DNA from: Bacillota bacterium
GTDB lineage: Bacteria; Bacillota_A; Clostridia; Lachnospirales; WQUN01
Assembly (NCBI GenBank): GCA_009786175.1
Contig: WQTQ01000233.1
Coordinates: 1 to 47,068, forward strand
DNA: 47,068 bases
Direction: 5' to 3'
The stretch's first letter is position 1, and each line of letters begins with the position of its first letter. The position numbers and the translations under genes are program-made. Below, piece after piece: positions 1 through 8,202 of this stretch. A model generated the notes under the pieces. It had not been told where the DNA came from. It saw only the letters and a list, made by a program, of their open reading frames with translations, and searched no databases.

Positions 1-85
1 AGAGCGTTATCGGAATCGCAGAAGACGCTTCGGCTTACGGTTCAATCTCATTGCGGGTATTTGTAATTTTGATATGTCACCTTAG
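1..85 (+). pseudogene. 3' end of an IS5-like transposase (first tandem copy, cut by window start)
   Basis: Reading from base 2, the frame encodes 27 residues beginning ERYRNRRRRFGLRF and ending at TAG 83-85. They match the C-terminus of the transposase in the next element (ERYRNRRKRFGLRF...GICNF), with several silent and non-silent differences. It is therefore a related but diverged second copy, not an identical duplicate. The gene starts outside the window, so I cannot tell whether it is complete. Confidence 0.7.
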
Positions 86-103
86 TTATGCAAGAGGTCT
101 ATT

Positions 104-1012
104 AGACCTCTTGCGAAAATAAATTAAACGTATACAATACCCTTATGAAAGCAGAAGGGTGACAAAATATATGAAATATCATCTTGTGTTTGGTTATAGT
201 GAATCAAAATTCAGAAGAATAACAGGAGTAAAGCCCTCTACCTTTGCAAAAATGATAGAAATTTTGCAAAAAGCATATGATGAAAAACACAAAAGGCGAG
301 GACGGAAGCCAAAGCTGTCGATAGAAGATATGCTTTTAGCATCGTTAGAGTATTGGCGAGAATATCGCACATACGCCCACATAGCAGCAAGTTATGGGCT
401 ACATGAAAGCAATCTATATCGTTTAGTAAAATGGGTAGAAAATGTGTTGATTTCTGATGGTACATTCTCAATTCCAGGCAAAAAAGCGTTACTGAACGAG
501 GATGCAGACTATGATGTAGTTTTACTTGATGCAACCGAATCACCAATTGAACGTCCCAAAAAAAGCAGAAACACTGGTATTCAGGAAAAAAGAAACGCCA
601 CACCTTAAAAACACTGGTTGTAATTTGCAAAAAGACAGGGCGCATCATATGTGTTTTTTGCTGTAATGGCAGGAAGCATGACTTTAGATTATTCAAAGAA
701 TCTCAAATTCGTATGCTTGAACGCATACAGGCGAAAGTTGATACTGGTTTTCTTAGCATAGATAAACTCCACAAAAACTCACAAATTCCTAAGAAAAGCA
801 GCAAAAAACATCCACTGACTAAAGATGAAAAAGCCTACAATCGTGCCATTTCAAGCGAGAGAGTCACCAATGAACATGTAATTGGATTCATCAAACGCTT
901 TAAGATTTTATCTGAACGCTATCGTAATCGTAGAAAACGTTTTGGGCTTCGGTTCAACTTACTTGCTGGTATTTGTAATTTTGATAGGGCTATTTAATTT
1001 CGCAAGAGGTCT
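104..1012 (+). mobile_element. IS5-family-like insertion sequence, complete
   Basis: The left end AGACCTCTTGCGAAA at 104-118 is the exact reverse complement of the right end at 998-1012, giving terminal inverted repeats of about 15 bp. Directly outside lie ATT at 101-103 and ATT at 1013-1015, a possible 3-bp target duplication (or TATTA if the ends are trimmed by one base). One transposase in two frames fills the element. Its left end abuts the right end of a related copy (GCAAGAGGTCT at 90-100), so two elements sit in tandem with only three bases between. Family assignment rests on the DDE transposase type and was not checked against a database. Confidence 0.8.
171..997 (+). CDS. DDE transposase of IS5-like element, in two frames
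   Basis: This transposase cuts and joins the IS ends. The first frame encodes an N-terminal helix-turn-helix region (GRKPKLSIEDMLLASLEYW and on) and the first catalytic Asp in VVLLDATES. The frame is lost at an A7 run (558-564). Reading continues one base back with KKQKHWYSGKKKRHTLKTLVV and runs without a stop to 997. It includes a probable second Asp (AKVDTGF) and the catalytic Glu (VTNEHVIGF). The continuous similarity to expect across the junction suggests either a programmed -1 shift or slippage on the A run, or a recent inactivating indel. ATG 171 lies 11 bases after GAAGGG; GTG 159 is an alternative. The protein would be about 275 residues, normal for this group. Confidence 0.75.
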
Positions 1013-1096
1013 ATTAGAAAACAAGCACTAAATCAAAAGGATTCTGCTATTGCACACAAGCTTCTTGATGATTTGCGAAATGCGCTGGGGAGGTGA
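1013..1096 (+). pseudogene. Severed 3' end of an unknown gene next to the IS
   Basis: Immediately after the IS right end, an open frame without a start encodes IRKQALNQKDSAIAHK followed by LLDDLRNALGR and stops at TGA 1094-1096, four bases before the next ATG. The charged, helical sequence looks like a real C-terminus. The GGGGAGG inside its last codons serves as the ribosome binding site of the following gene. I read it as the tail of a gene interrupted by the IS insertion, possibly the toxin partner of the downstream immunity-like protein. That role is inference from context only. Confidence 0.5.
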
Positions 1097-1100
1097 CAAT

Positions 1101-1472
1101 ATGGAAAGTAAATCGCTAAATATATTATTAATCGAAAATTTTCCGAACTTGCGAGAAAAATATCTTGATGAAGTTGGCTGGCAAGAGGGAGATTCTACAG
1201 GTTCGCATGTTGTTTATGGTAATGTGTTTACTCCGTACTTGACAGAATGTATCACAAACAAGGAACTTCAAGAAATTAAGAAAGCATTTGATTTTCTTGA
1301 AGAAATATTGGCTTTAAATGACGACTATGGTGACAATGTAATTGCATGTAGTGTTATTGAAAGCGTCACATATTTACTAATAGAGCATGATTATTTACAG
1401 TTACTTTTAGGTGATGCGTCAAAGGCATTATTTGATGAGTTCAAAAAAGCAACTAACTGGCCAATGCCTTAG
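1101..1472 (+). CDS. Small acidic protein, immunity-like (DUF7674-like)
   Basis: This 123-residue, acidic, leaderless protein starts MESKSLNILLIENFPNLREK and contains the segment WQEGDSTGSHVVYGNVFTPY. It has no membrane segment or catalytic motif. The overall pattern resembles small immunity or DUF7674-type proteins that follow polymorphic toxin genes; this is recognition from memory and is not certain. ATG 1101 is chosen because GGGGAGG lies 7 bases upstream, whereas the longer frame from 1050 has no such site. The upstream truncated gene ends four bases before this start, which implies they were once translated together. With its partner cut by the IS, this may now be an orphan immunity gene. 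Confidence 0.6.
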   Translation: MESKSLNILLIENFPNLREKYLDEVGWQEGDSTGSHVVYGNVFTPYLTECITNKELQEIKKAFDFLEEILALNDDYGDNVIACSVIESVTYLLIEHDYLQLLLGDASKALFDEFKKATNWPMP

Positions 1473-1599
1473 GATTAGTTGACTCACAATTCAACACAAC
1501 ATAATTACCAGAGGCATTCGCAGTGTGCTCAATTTGTATATGATTCATCGCCACTTTGTGTGAAAATATCTACGATGTATTCGATCGTGTGACAGATAT

Positions 1600-1637
1600 C
1601 CATATGCATAATGCCACAGGTGGCATTATGCATATGG
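1600..1637. repeat. Perfect 18-bp inverted repeat with 2-nt loop
   Basis: CCATATGCATAATGCCAC (1600-1617) is followed by AG and then by its exact reverse complement (1620-1637). There is no T-run after it, so it is not a standard terminator. A cruciform, protein site or mobile-element scar are all possible. Confidence 0.85.
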
Positions 1638-1759
1638 AAACAACGATGTTCCGGGATGTCCATGACGCATCAGGTAACAGCCGGATAGAGACTACCATCT
1701 ACGGCACTGTCGCTACCAGTACTGCCCCCAGCATAGTTAGCTTTTAGGCTTTAAAAACC

Positions 1760-1800
1760 TACCCCCTGATATCACATTGCCAGCATGATATCAAGGGGTA
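1760..1800. terminator. GATATC-palindrome hairpin, copy 1 (likely bidirectional terminator)
   Basis: The arms TACCCCCTGATATCA (1760-1774) and TGATATCAAGGGGTA (1786-1800) pair with one mismatch around an 11-nt loop. The hairpin lies between a plus-strand frame and the 3' end of the minus-strand URO-D gene. It shares its arm core with hairpins near 8153, 14094 and 22649. Confidence 0.7.
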
Positions 1801-1904
1801 AAATCCATCAGGGCGAATTATTCCAAAAATTGCCATAAACTGAATGCACTCTACCTATTGAGCTAACCCCACGTATGTCGGGATAAAGGCAAGTTTGAAT
1901 GTCT

Positions 1905-2963
1905 TCAACCCGAATGCAGCCGCCCGGCAAACCCTCTGCCTACATGTTCCCTTGCTATTTCATAATCAAACCCCAGCAAATTAATACCTTTGTCTACAGA
2001 GTTTTCAAATAATACGTCAACATCATTCATATGGGGCTGTGTAATATGCAAGGCATACAGCATAGGATATTTTGCCGTCATACTTTCGATGTAATGGTCG
2101 CCTTTGCCGCAGAAATGTACTGCCCCGCCGCCAAAAGTTTCCAATATGCGCTTGTCGTATGGCAGTATAAATTCGTTAAACATATCGTCAGAGATATTCA
2201 TGGCGGAGTCGTTTCTAAGCATGACCGGGCCTTTGTGTACCATTCCCCAATGGACAGTACACTCCCCATTGTAGGGAAACAGGCTTTGCCATTTTCTCAT
2301 GGCGGCAATATAGGTGTCGGTTATCAGAGACAGAAAATTTTTGATTAGTTCCGGTTCGTCATATAAGGCGTAGAATATTTTGCTGCCGGTCAGTACTTCG
2401 CATATATCAAACGGGCCTTGAAAATCCGGGTGGTATGCGTGTACATGTTTTGTGATTTTTGGGTATTTTTGCAGCAGTTCTTGATAAAACTCGCCCATTT
2501 CAAATACCTTGCGGCATAGGCCGCCGTTTAAGTCGGGCATTCCGTTGTCCAGGCACTTTTTAATCTCGTCCAAGTTGTCAAAGGGATAGGAACTTGGTAA
2601 AGTGTCATGTTCATCTGCCATGTATGCCATTTTTACACCAAACAGCGACATAATGATACTGGTACCGTAGTTAGAGCGGACATTCATAATTTGCCCCGAA
2701 GCGTGGGTTAACTGCTGCAGACAGCCCGCAAATTCCCTTAATGCCATTAACTCACAGTCTTTCATGGCATCGTTAATTAGAATATGCGGCATATCTGCGC
2801 CTGTACATACTTGCTTTGCCCGTCTTGGCTGAAAAATTTCGGCGGTGTTCTTTCCCAGGGCAAAGTCCCGCCATTGGGAAAATAGTTGTTCTTCTGTGTC
2901 TGTGTTTATGCACTCGTTTAATATTTTGAGTACATCGTCTAATTGCTTACGGTAATTGCCCAA
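1905..2963 (-). CDS. Uroporphyrinogen decarboxylase-family protein (URO-D/MtaA-like)
   Basis: This protein of about 352 residues belongs to the URO-D TIM-barrel superfamily, which includes uroporphyrinogen decarboxylase and corrinoid-dependent methyltransferases such as MtaA. The segment AVHFCGKGDHYIE carries the His-x-Cys pair typical of the zinc site of the methyltransferase branch. Other family-like parts are the DICEVLTGSKIFYALYDEPE region and a C-terminal LLGFDYEIAREHVGRG. True HemE function is unlikely because no other haem genes are near; the substrate is unknown. The frame opens at GTG 2972, but AAAGGTGA overlaps that codon and is well placed for TTG 2963, which I prefer. It follows the secreted protease gene in the same direction but is separated from it by a terminator. 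A second URO-D homologue lies at 14192. Confidence 0.8.
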   Translation of the reverse strand: MGNYRKQLDDVLKILNECINTDTEEQLFSQWRDFALGKNTAEIFQPRRAKQVCTGADMPHILINDAMKDCELMALREFAGCLQQLTHASGQIMNVRSNYGTSIIMSLFGVKMAYMADEHDTLPSSYPFDNLDEIKKCLDNGMPDLNGGLCRKVFEMGEFYQELLQKYPKITKHVHAYHPDFQGPFDICEVLTGSKIFYALYDEPELIKNFLSLITDTYIAAMRKWQSLFPYNGECTVHWGMVHKGPVMLRNDSAMNISDDMFNEFILPYDKRILETFGGGAVHFCGKGDHYIESMTAKYPMLYALHITQPHMNDVDVLFENSVDKGINLLGFDYEIAREHVGRGFAGRLHSG

Positions 2964-2993
2964 AGAAATCACCTTTCTTATAGACAGTCAAAA

Positions 2994-3033
2994 CAGGGTG
3001 TATGAGGCGGCGAAACGCACCCCATACACCCTG
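2994..3033 (-). terminator. Rho-independent terminator after the subtilase gene
   Basis: On the minus strand CAGGGTGTATG (3033-3023) pairs perfectly with CATACACCCTG (3004-2994) around an 18-nt loop, and TTTTG follows. It lies just after the protease stop codon and before the URO-D start, so it should isolate the two genes. Confidence 0.85.
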
Positions 3034-3051
3034 GATACTGTAGTTGAAAAT

Positions 3052-6000
3052 TTAGTTTGCTACTAATTCAATTGACAACAGAACTGTTACGCCGTCACGG
3101 GTTACTTCTAAAGTAACGGTTCGTGACTCTGTAATTGTTGCGTTGCCTGCAACACCTATTACCAGACCTTCTACGTTGCCGGTTGGGGTCCAAAGGTTGT
3201 CGCGTACTTGCAGTACAAGTTCCGGGGCACTGTCAAGAAGGTTTAGTGTAATTGGGCCGGTTGCCGTGCCGCTTACAAACACGCTTACATGGCGGTTTGT
3301 ATTGCTTACGGTAACGTTATTTGTTGCAAGGATGAATGTTGTTAGTACAGGGTTGCAAATTTCGCAGTCGCCGTATTCGCAGCAAGGCGGGTTGCAAATT
3401 TCGCAGTCGCCGTATTCACAGCAAGGCGGGTTGCAAATTTCGCAATCACCGTATTCGCAGCATGGCGGCGGTTCGATTGGGTAATTTGCATTAACCAGAA
3501 GTAAGTCAACTGTTTGGCCATATACAGTTATCGAGAAGTTGATATACTGCCATGGTTCGTTTTTGTTAACGTCTATCAAGTTAAAGTAATCTAACCAGCC
3601 TGCACCGTCTTGCCATACACGGCCTATTCTTAGGAAGTCTTCGGCGCAGTTTTCGTCTTGGTCCAGGGCCACTATGGTGTCTGCAAACCTAAGCGGAATG
3701 CGAGTGTTAACACCGTTTAGCTGTGTCCACATACGGATTAAGCCTGCGGCTGCCAATGATGCGTTAGGTCTGCTTGGGCTGCCGCCTTCACCGTTGTTGA
3801 ATAAATCAAGGGTGAATGGGCCGAAGTAATAGCTTTCGGATACGATATTTGTGGTAACATCTGTAATGTTGCTGCCTATCCAGCCATGTCTGCCCCGCAG
3901 TACAGAGTTTAGTACCCACCAGGTGGTGTTAAAGCCTGTGTTAAGGTCTGTCGGTAAGCCAACCATTGTTGTACCGTTGGTTACTCCGGCACCTCCGTGG
4001 CTGATTAGCATATGGTTTGGCATAAAGTGTGAGCTGCCTCTTTCTACAAAGCCTGTGGCAAATACAGGTGCCACCAGCATGTTTGTGTTAAATACAGGGT
4101 GAGGCGAGAAGTTGTCTAAGGCCCAAACGGTAATGTTCCAAGAGTAATTAACGTCGGCAAGGCCTTCAAGTTTTGCGGTAAAGTTGCCTGTCAGCGGGTC
4201 AATTTGGGCCCGTACAGGTGCTACGCCGGTAACTGTAGCGTGGGCAATGGTTTGGTTAGCCGCGGTGTTTGCGCCAAAGTTAACACCGTTAACTGTTATG
4301 TCGGCAGTTTCATACTCGATTGGGGTTAGGCCAACAAAAACGGCAAGGTTGTTTTCGATACTGGCTTGACGGTTTTCGTCGCTGCGCCAGATGTCAAATG
4401 TTGCTTCCCGGGCAATAAGGTTATCCAAGCCAAGGTCACTTACATTACCTGTTACAACTATATAGTCGGTTTGACGCATAAGTTCGTCGGTAATTACTGC
4501 TAACTCACCAAACGGAACAGGCTCTTCAAGGCCGTCGATTGTAATGTATAGGCTGTCTAAAACAGGTGGCGTATTATCTACCCAGAATGTTTTTTCGATA
4601 GTATCTTGGGCTTGTACCCAGCCTCTGCCAATGTTGTGCATAACTTTAAGAACAAGACGGTATTCGCCTTCTTCCAGGTTTAACCCTTCGCCAAATACTA
4701 CAACGCCTCTGTGCTGCCTTAGGGTACTTCCCATTAAATTGTTAAACATAGACGGGGAGTGGAATGTGGCGTCAAGGTCATTTAGGCGCACGTCTTCGCC
4801 GTCTTCAACTACCCTATAAACGGCTATATCCATTTCAAATGTGCTGTTGGCAGTATATAAAACTGTCAGATAGCTGCCGAGTGCACGGTAAATTGGGTTG
4901 CCGTCGCTGTCATATCCGCCAAAGATACTGTGGGCGTATTCTCCGGTGGAAATTACAGGGCGAAGTAAAATTAAATCTTCGACAGGAGGAGGTATATCTT
5001 CTGGAGAAACGGCTACGGCTGCGTATGGCAGACGTGCTACAACTCTGTCGCCGTGGGATACTACTACGTAACCTACAAAGTGGCCGCGCAGGGCAGCATC
5101 TGCAGGGAGAGTTATACCCATGGTTAAGGCAACGCTTCTGCCGGCACGTACCATAACAGTTCTGCCATCCAGGTTAAGGGTGGCCCCGGGTTGTGCCTCT
5201 CTTGCGGTAAGATTTTGGACTATTGTAATTGTATAAGTGCGGTCTTGGGTACTTTCGTTTACAATGGTCATTGGCAGCCATGCGGTTTCGCCGGGGGCGA
5301 CACGCTTAAAGCTGAATGAACCTGTACGGGCAGAGTGAACCACGTCACGGTCTACGATAAAATCATCATCGTTTACGTTAATAAACGGAAGCGTAACGTA
5401 TACCATTTCCTCGGCTTCAATAGCGCGGCGTACATTAATTTGTCTTGCGCCGTCAAAAGGCCCTAGTGTATTTACGGGCAGTGTTTCGGCGGTATTCATG
5501 ATACGGATTTTCATGTCTTCGTTTGTCCAGTTAAGGTTGTTATCGTTGCTGTACTGCACCATAAGTGCAACAGCACCCGAAACATGCGGTGCAGACATGG
5601 ATGTACCGCTCATGTTGCCGTAACATACAGCATAGATTTCCGGATCTTGCATACGCTCGAACCAGTTGCCTGCGTTAATTCCCTGGCCAATCGGCCTCCA
5701 GCTTGTTCTTACAGACCATACAGACCAGCCGTGTGCGCCAATGTCCGGCTTAATTTCGTAACTGCTGCGAACAGGGCCGCGGGAAGAAGAACCGGCAAGT
5801 GTTGGTGGAGGAACAACAGGTGTATCCAGTGTAAAAGTGCTGATGCCATCGGCTTCATTAAGCAGATAGTAGGCAAAGTTAACACCGGATGCTGTTGGCA
5901 AGCTAAGGAAAGGAACATGTGCGTTTGCAGCTGCAATAGCGGGTACACCTGCTTGGTTGTTGCCTTGTACAACACCGGCCATGCCCAGCGCGTTTGCCAT

Positions 6001-7797
6001 TGCGATAATATCTACAAAGGTAAAGCCTCTGCGTATCATAACCCAGCTTCCTTGGAAATAGTCAATTTCTGCCAAAGCTTCCAGCAAGTCTCCTGCAGGA
6101 TCAAAGTACGGGTCTACATGCTCTTGAACAAGTGCGATAAAATCTGCAGGGGCACCAACACCAACATGGTTGGCGATAGGGGCTGCACCGGCATAAACTT
6201 GCGGCATTGCGTAAATTGTATGCACTCCGGTGGTGTTTTCTAAGTCGTTGCCAAATACAACATTTCCGTTCGGTAGTTCTGTCCAGTTTCCGTTCCATCT
6301 GGCATCGCCCGTAAAAATAGGTACGTTAGCGTTGCCGCCATGGAAGCCGAAGCTACTGGCGGCCCAGTTGCCCGCATCGTTAAAACCGGCAACGGTAATG
6401 GCCATAGTGGCCGCGCCTGCGTTACCTGTTGAAAAGAACGCGGTACCGCTGTTACCTGCGGAAATTACAAATGTAATATTTGGGTTAGAAAGCATGATGT
6501 TGTTAACAGCCATGGTGTTTATACGCATTGCGCAGCCTGCGCCGCCGCCAAGGGACATGTTTACAACGTCTGCGCCGTCACGGTTTGCCATTTCCATACC
6601 TGCCATAACAACAGTAGACGGGCCGCTGCCGCCAAAACCAAGTACACGGTAATGGATAGCCTTTGCGCCCGGGGCAATACCAAGAATCGAATCTGCGTGG
6701 CCCTCGACAGCTTGCCCTACAATTGTACCGGCAACGTGAGAACCGTGGTCTGTCATTTGTGCCCATGTTGGCCCGCCCGGTAAAGCTGCACCGGCATCTA
6801 TGTCCCAAAGACGGTGGAACGGTGAAGTTTCCATAGGGTTGTTGCTCATCCAAAGGCCGCGGATGTCGCTGCGCGGGTAATCCTGGGGCTCAATATTTGC
6901 TTGGTCTGCCTGCATCATGTCACGGCCAACAAAATAGTAAGTTGCAGGCTGTCCTGTGCGTGGCAGCCCAAGATTGGGGCCATAGGTGTAAACATTTATA
7001 TTTAACAACTCGTCATTTGAGATATTTATGCCTCTTCCGGCCATCCATTCCTGGGTTGGGAATGTACCGGTAAAAGCAGGATGCTTCCAGTCGATACCTG
7101 TATCAAGAACCGCTACAAGTACACCTTCGCCGGTTATGCCCATAGCGTGAAGGAAGTCGGCTTCCATTCTTGCGCGGCCTGCGCGCATACCCCGTGGTGT
7201 ATCCAAGGAATGCGGGGCATAGAAATAATAATCATATTCATCAATTATAGGTTCCGGCGCGTAAACAGTAAAATCCGGATAAACAGCGCGGACTCCGGGC
7301 AGCCCGGCAACAGCTTCAACCATATTGGCAGGCAGTGTCAGTGCTACACCGTTAAACGCAACACGGTATTCCCACTCAATAGAGTAACTTTGGGCCATGG
7401 TACGTGCCAACGGGTTATGGAACAAACTGTCAAGCTGCTGACGGAAATTTGCGTGATCATCATTTACACGCTGCTCTGCCATCGCAACCGGAAGATGGTA
7501 CCCTTCCAATTGTGCTTCAATTACCTGTACGGCTGCTGTTTGGTTTTCGAACATAACAATTACGCTTACGTCCGAGCTGTCTGCCGGTAAAGCATAGTTA
7601 CCTTCGAAACCGACAAGACCGTAGTCCAGGCTTGCCTCTTGTACTTGCCTAAATGCCTCTAGGCGTTCGGCGGTAAGTTCAGCAACGGATTCATAGTTTG
7701 CACTAAATTCTTCTGCAGCCACGACAGGTGCCATTATGCTTACTGTAAGAATTAACGCAAGCAGAACAGCCATGGCTTTTTTTAGGTTACATTGCAT
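3052..7797 (-). CDS. Large secreted subtilisin-like serine protease (S8) with PA domain
   Basis: This 1581-residue extracellular protease has a signal peptide at residues 1-28 (KKAMAVLLALILTVSIMAPVVAA). A propeptide-like region (about 40-180) is followed by the S8 catalytic domain with Asp232 (VAVLDTGID), His351 (DHGSHVAGT), oxyanion Asn449 (ISAGNSG) and Ser733 (GTSMSAPHVSG). A PA-type insert lies at about 520-660, and Fn3-like/Ig-like modules fill about 780-1430. Near the C-terminus CCEYGDCEICNPP occurs three times in tandem, followed by a beta-rich tail of about 98 residues. There is no LPXTG motif, S-layer domain or C-terminal membrane anchor, so it is probably released or attached non-covalently. 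The gene stands alone between its own terminator and a 400-base upstream region. It probably acts in protein degradation or host-protein cleavage; the substrate is unknown. Confidence 0.92.
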   Translation of the reverse strand: MQCNLKKAMAVLLALILTVSIMAPVVAAEEFSANYESVAELTAERLEAFRQVQEASLDYGLVGFEGNYALPADSSDVSVIVMFENQTAAVQVIEAQLEGYHLPVAMAEQRVNDDHANFRQQLDSLFHNPLARTMAQSYSIEWEYRVAFNGVALTLPANMVEAVAGLPGVRAVYPDFTVYAPEPIIDEYDYYFYAPHSLDTPRGMRAGRARMEADFLHAMGITGEGVLVAVLDTGIDWKHPAFTGTFPTQEWMAGRGINISNDELLNINVYTYGPNLGLPRTGQPATYYFVGRDMMQADQANIEPQDYPRSDIRGLWMSNNPMETSPFHRLWDIDAGAALPGGPTWAQMTDHGSHVAGTIVGQAVEGHADSILGIAPGAKAIHYRVLGFGGSGPSTVVMAGMEMANRDGADVVNMSLGGGAGCAMRINTMAVNNIMLSNPNITFVISAGNSGTAFFSTGNAGAATMAITVAGFNDAGNWAASSFGFHGGNANVPIFTGDARWNGNWTELPNGNVVFGNDLENTTGVHTIYAMPQVYAGAAPIANHVGVGAPADFIALVQEHVDPYFDPAGDLLEALAEIDYFQGSWVMIRRGFTFVDIIAMANALGMAGVVQGNNQAGVPAIAAANAHVPFLSLPTASGVNFAYYLLNEADGISTFTLDTPVVPPPTLAGSSSRGPVRSSYEIKPDIGAHGWSVWSVRTSWRPIGQGINAGNWFERMQDPEIYAVCYGNMSGTSMSAPHVSGAVALMVQYSNDNNLNWTNEDMKIRIMNTAETLPVNTLGPFDGARQINVRRAIEAEEMVYVTLPFINVNDDDFIVDRDVVHSARTGSFSFKRVAPGETAWLPMTIVNESTQDRTYTITIVQNLTAREAQPGATLNLDGRTVMVRAGRSVALTMGITLPADAALRGHFVGYVVVSHGDRVVARLPYAAVAVSPEDIPPPVEDLILLRPVISTGEYAHSIFGGYDSDGNPIYRALGSYLTVLYTANSTFEMDIAVYRVVEDGEDVRLNDLDATFHSPSMFNNLMGSTLRQHRGVVVFGEGLNLEEGEYRLVLKVMHNIGRGWVQAQDTIEKTFWVDNTPPVLDSLYITIDGLEEPVPFGELAVITDELMRQTDYIVVTGNVSDLGLDNLIAREATFDIWRSDENRQASIENNLAVFVGLTPIEYETADITVNGVNFGANTAANQTIAHATVTGVAPVRAQIDPLTGNFTAKLEGLADVNYSWNITVWALDNFSPHPVFNTNMLVAPVFATGFVERGSSHFMPNHMLISHGGAGVTNGTTMVGLPTDLNTGFNTTWWVLNSVLRGRHGWIGSNITDVTTNIVSESYYFGPFTLDLFNNGEGGSPSRPNASLAAAGLIRMWTQLNGVNTRIPLRFADTIVALDQDENCAEDFLRIGRVWQDGAGWLDYFNLIDVNKNEPWQYINFSITVYGQTVDLLLVNANYPIEPPPCCEYGDCEICNPPCCEYGDCEICNPPCCEYGDCEICNPVLTTFILATNNVTVSNTNRHVSVFVSGTATGPITLNLLDSAPELVLQVRDNLWTPTGNVEGLVIGVAGNATITESRTVTLEVTRDGVTVLLSIELVAN
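3350..3466 (-). repeat. Three tandem 39-bp units encoding CCEYGDCEICNPP
   Basis: Three in-frame 39-base copies differ by only a few bases (first two nearly identical, third with several changes). Each encodes four cysteines in a CC-x4-C-x2-C pattern. This makes 12 cysteines within 39 residues of an exported protein, suggesting disulfide cross-linking or metal binding. The unit number could vary between strains. Confidence 0.95.
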
Positions 7798-8202
7798 TGG
7801 AAATCTCCTCTCCTGATAGGGATAATAATCCCACTTTGTACGATTTGGTAATTAGTAAAATGATTTGCTTCCCCTAAATATAGCCTCCTTCCATATTTAT
7901 TTTTTTAACTTGACTTTTTCATGTGGGTAAAATTTGAAAAAAGTTACCACAACTTTCATATGACAGTCAATGGCATTTAATTTCTATAAATTTGCACTTT
8001 CTTGCCCGGCTTGTTACATGTTCCATATTATTGCTTGCCGTTCTTTGAAACTTTAACAGTTTGTTTGTATATGTATATGTGAGCAATCCAGATGCACAAA
8101 AGTTGTTACAAATTTTAATACTAATTGTCTTGTAATTTCTAAACGGGAATAACATCACCCCCTGATATCATGTTAGCCAATGTGATATCAGGGGGTGATG
8201 TG
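7798..8202. other. Long upstream region of the subtilase gene
   Basis: There is no supportable gene; a 63-codon minus-strand frame at 7967-8158 has no ribosome binding site or family resemblance. On the minus strand TTGACT (7970-7965) and TAACTT (7946-7941), 18 bases apart, are a plausible promoter that would leave a leader of about 140 bases. The far end holds the GATATC hairpin of the neighbouring gene. Confidence 0.45.
8153..8200. terminator. GATATC-palindrome hairpin, copy 2
   Basis: CATCACCCCCTGATATCA (8153-8170) pairs perfectly over 18 bp with its reverse complement at 8183-8200, around a 12-nt loop. It sits directly after the stop codon of the minus-strand toroid-like gene, which fits a terminator, although the T-run is weak. 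It shares the CCCCCTGATATCA arm with three other copies in the window. Confidence 0.75.

Larger units (their letters stand above)
1473..1904. other. Gene-poor stretch between convergent genes, with a perfect hairpin
   Basis: No convincing gene was found. A 63-codon plus-strand frame (TTG 1556 to 1747) is open and ends ETTIYGTVATSTAPSIVSF. It has no clear ribosome binding site, and its middle is made of a 38-base perfect palindrome, so I do not call it. The stretch otherwise holds the hairpin at 1600-1637 and the CCCCCTGATATCA-type terminator at 1760-1800. Confidence 0.5.

Noticed and set aside
1556..1747. 63-codon plus-strand open frame
   Set aside because: No ribosome binding site or family resemblance, and its centre is a perfect palindrome; not enough to call a gene.
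1905..2963. Assignment as haem-pathway HemE
   Set aside because: No haem genes nearby and the His-x-Cys zinc site points to the methyltransferase branch of the superfamily.
3350..3466. Short tandem repeats considered as a CRISPR-like array
   Set aside because: The units are contiguous without spacers, in frame, and part of the protease coding sequence.
7081..7590. 169-codon plus-strand open frame
   Set aside because: Antisense to the conserved catalytic-domain region of the subtilase; a shadow frame.
7967..8158. 63-codon minus-strand open frame upstream of the subtilase
   Set aside because: It lies in an AT-rich leader without ribosome binding site and overlaps the likely promoter.
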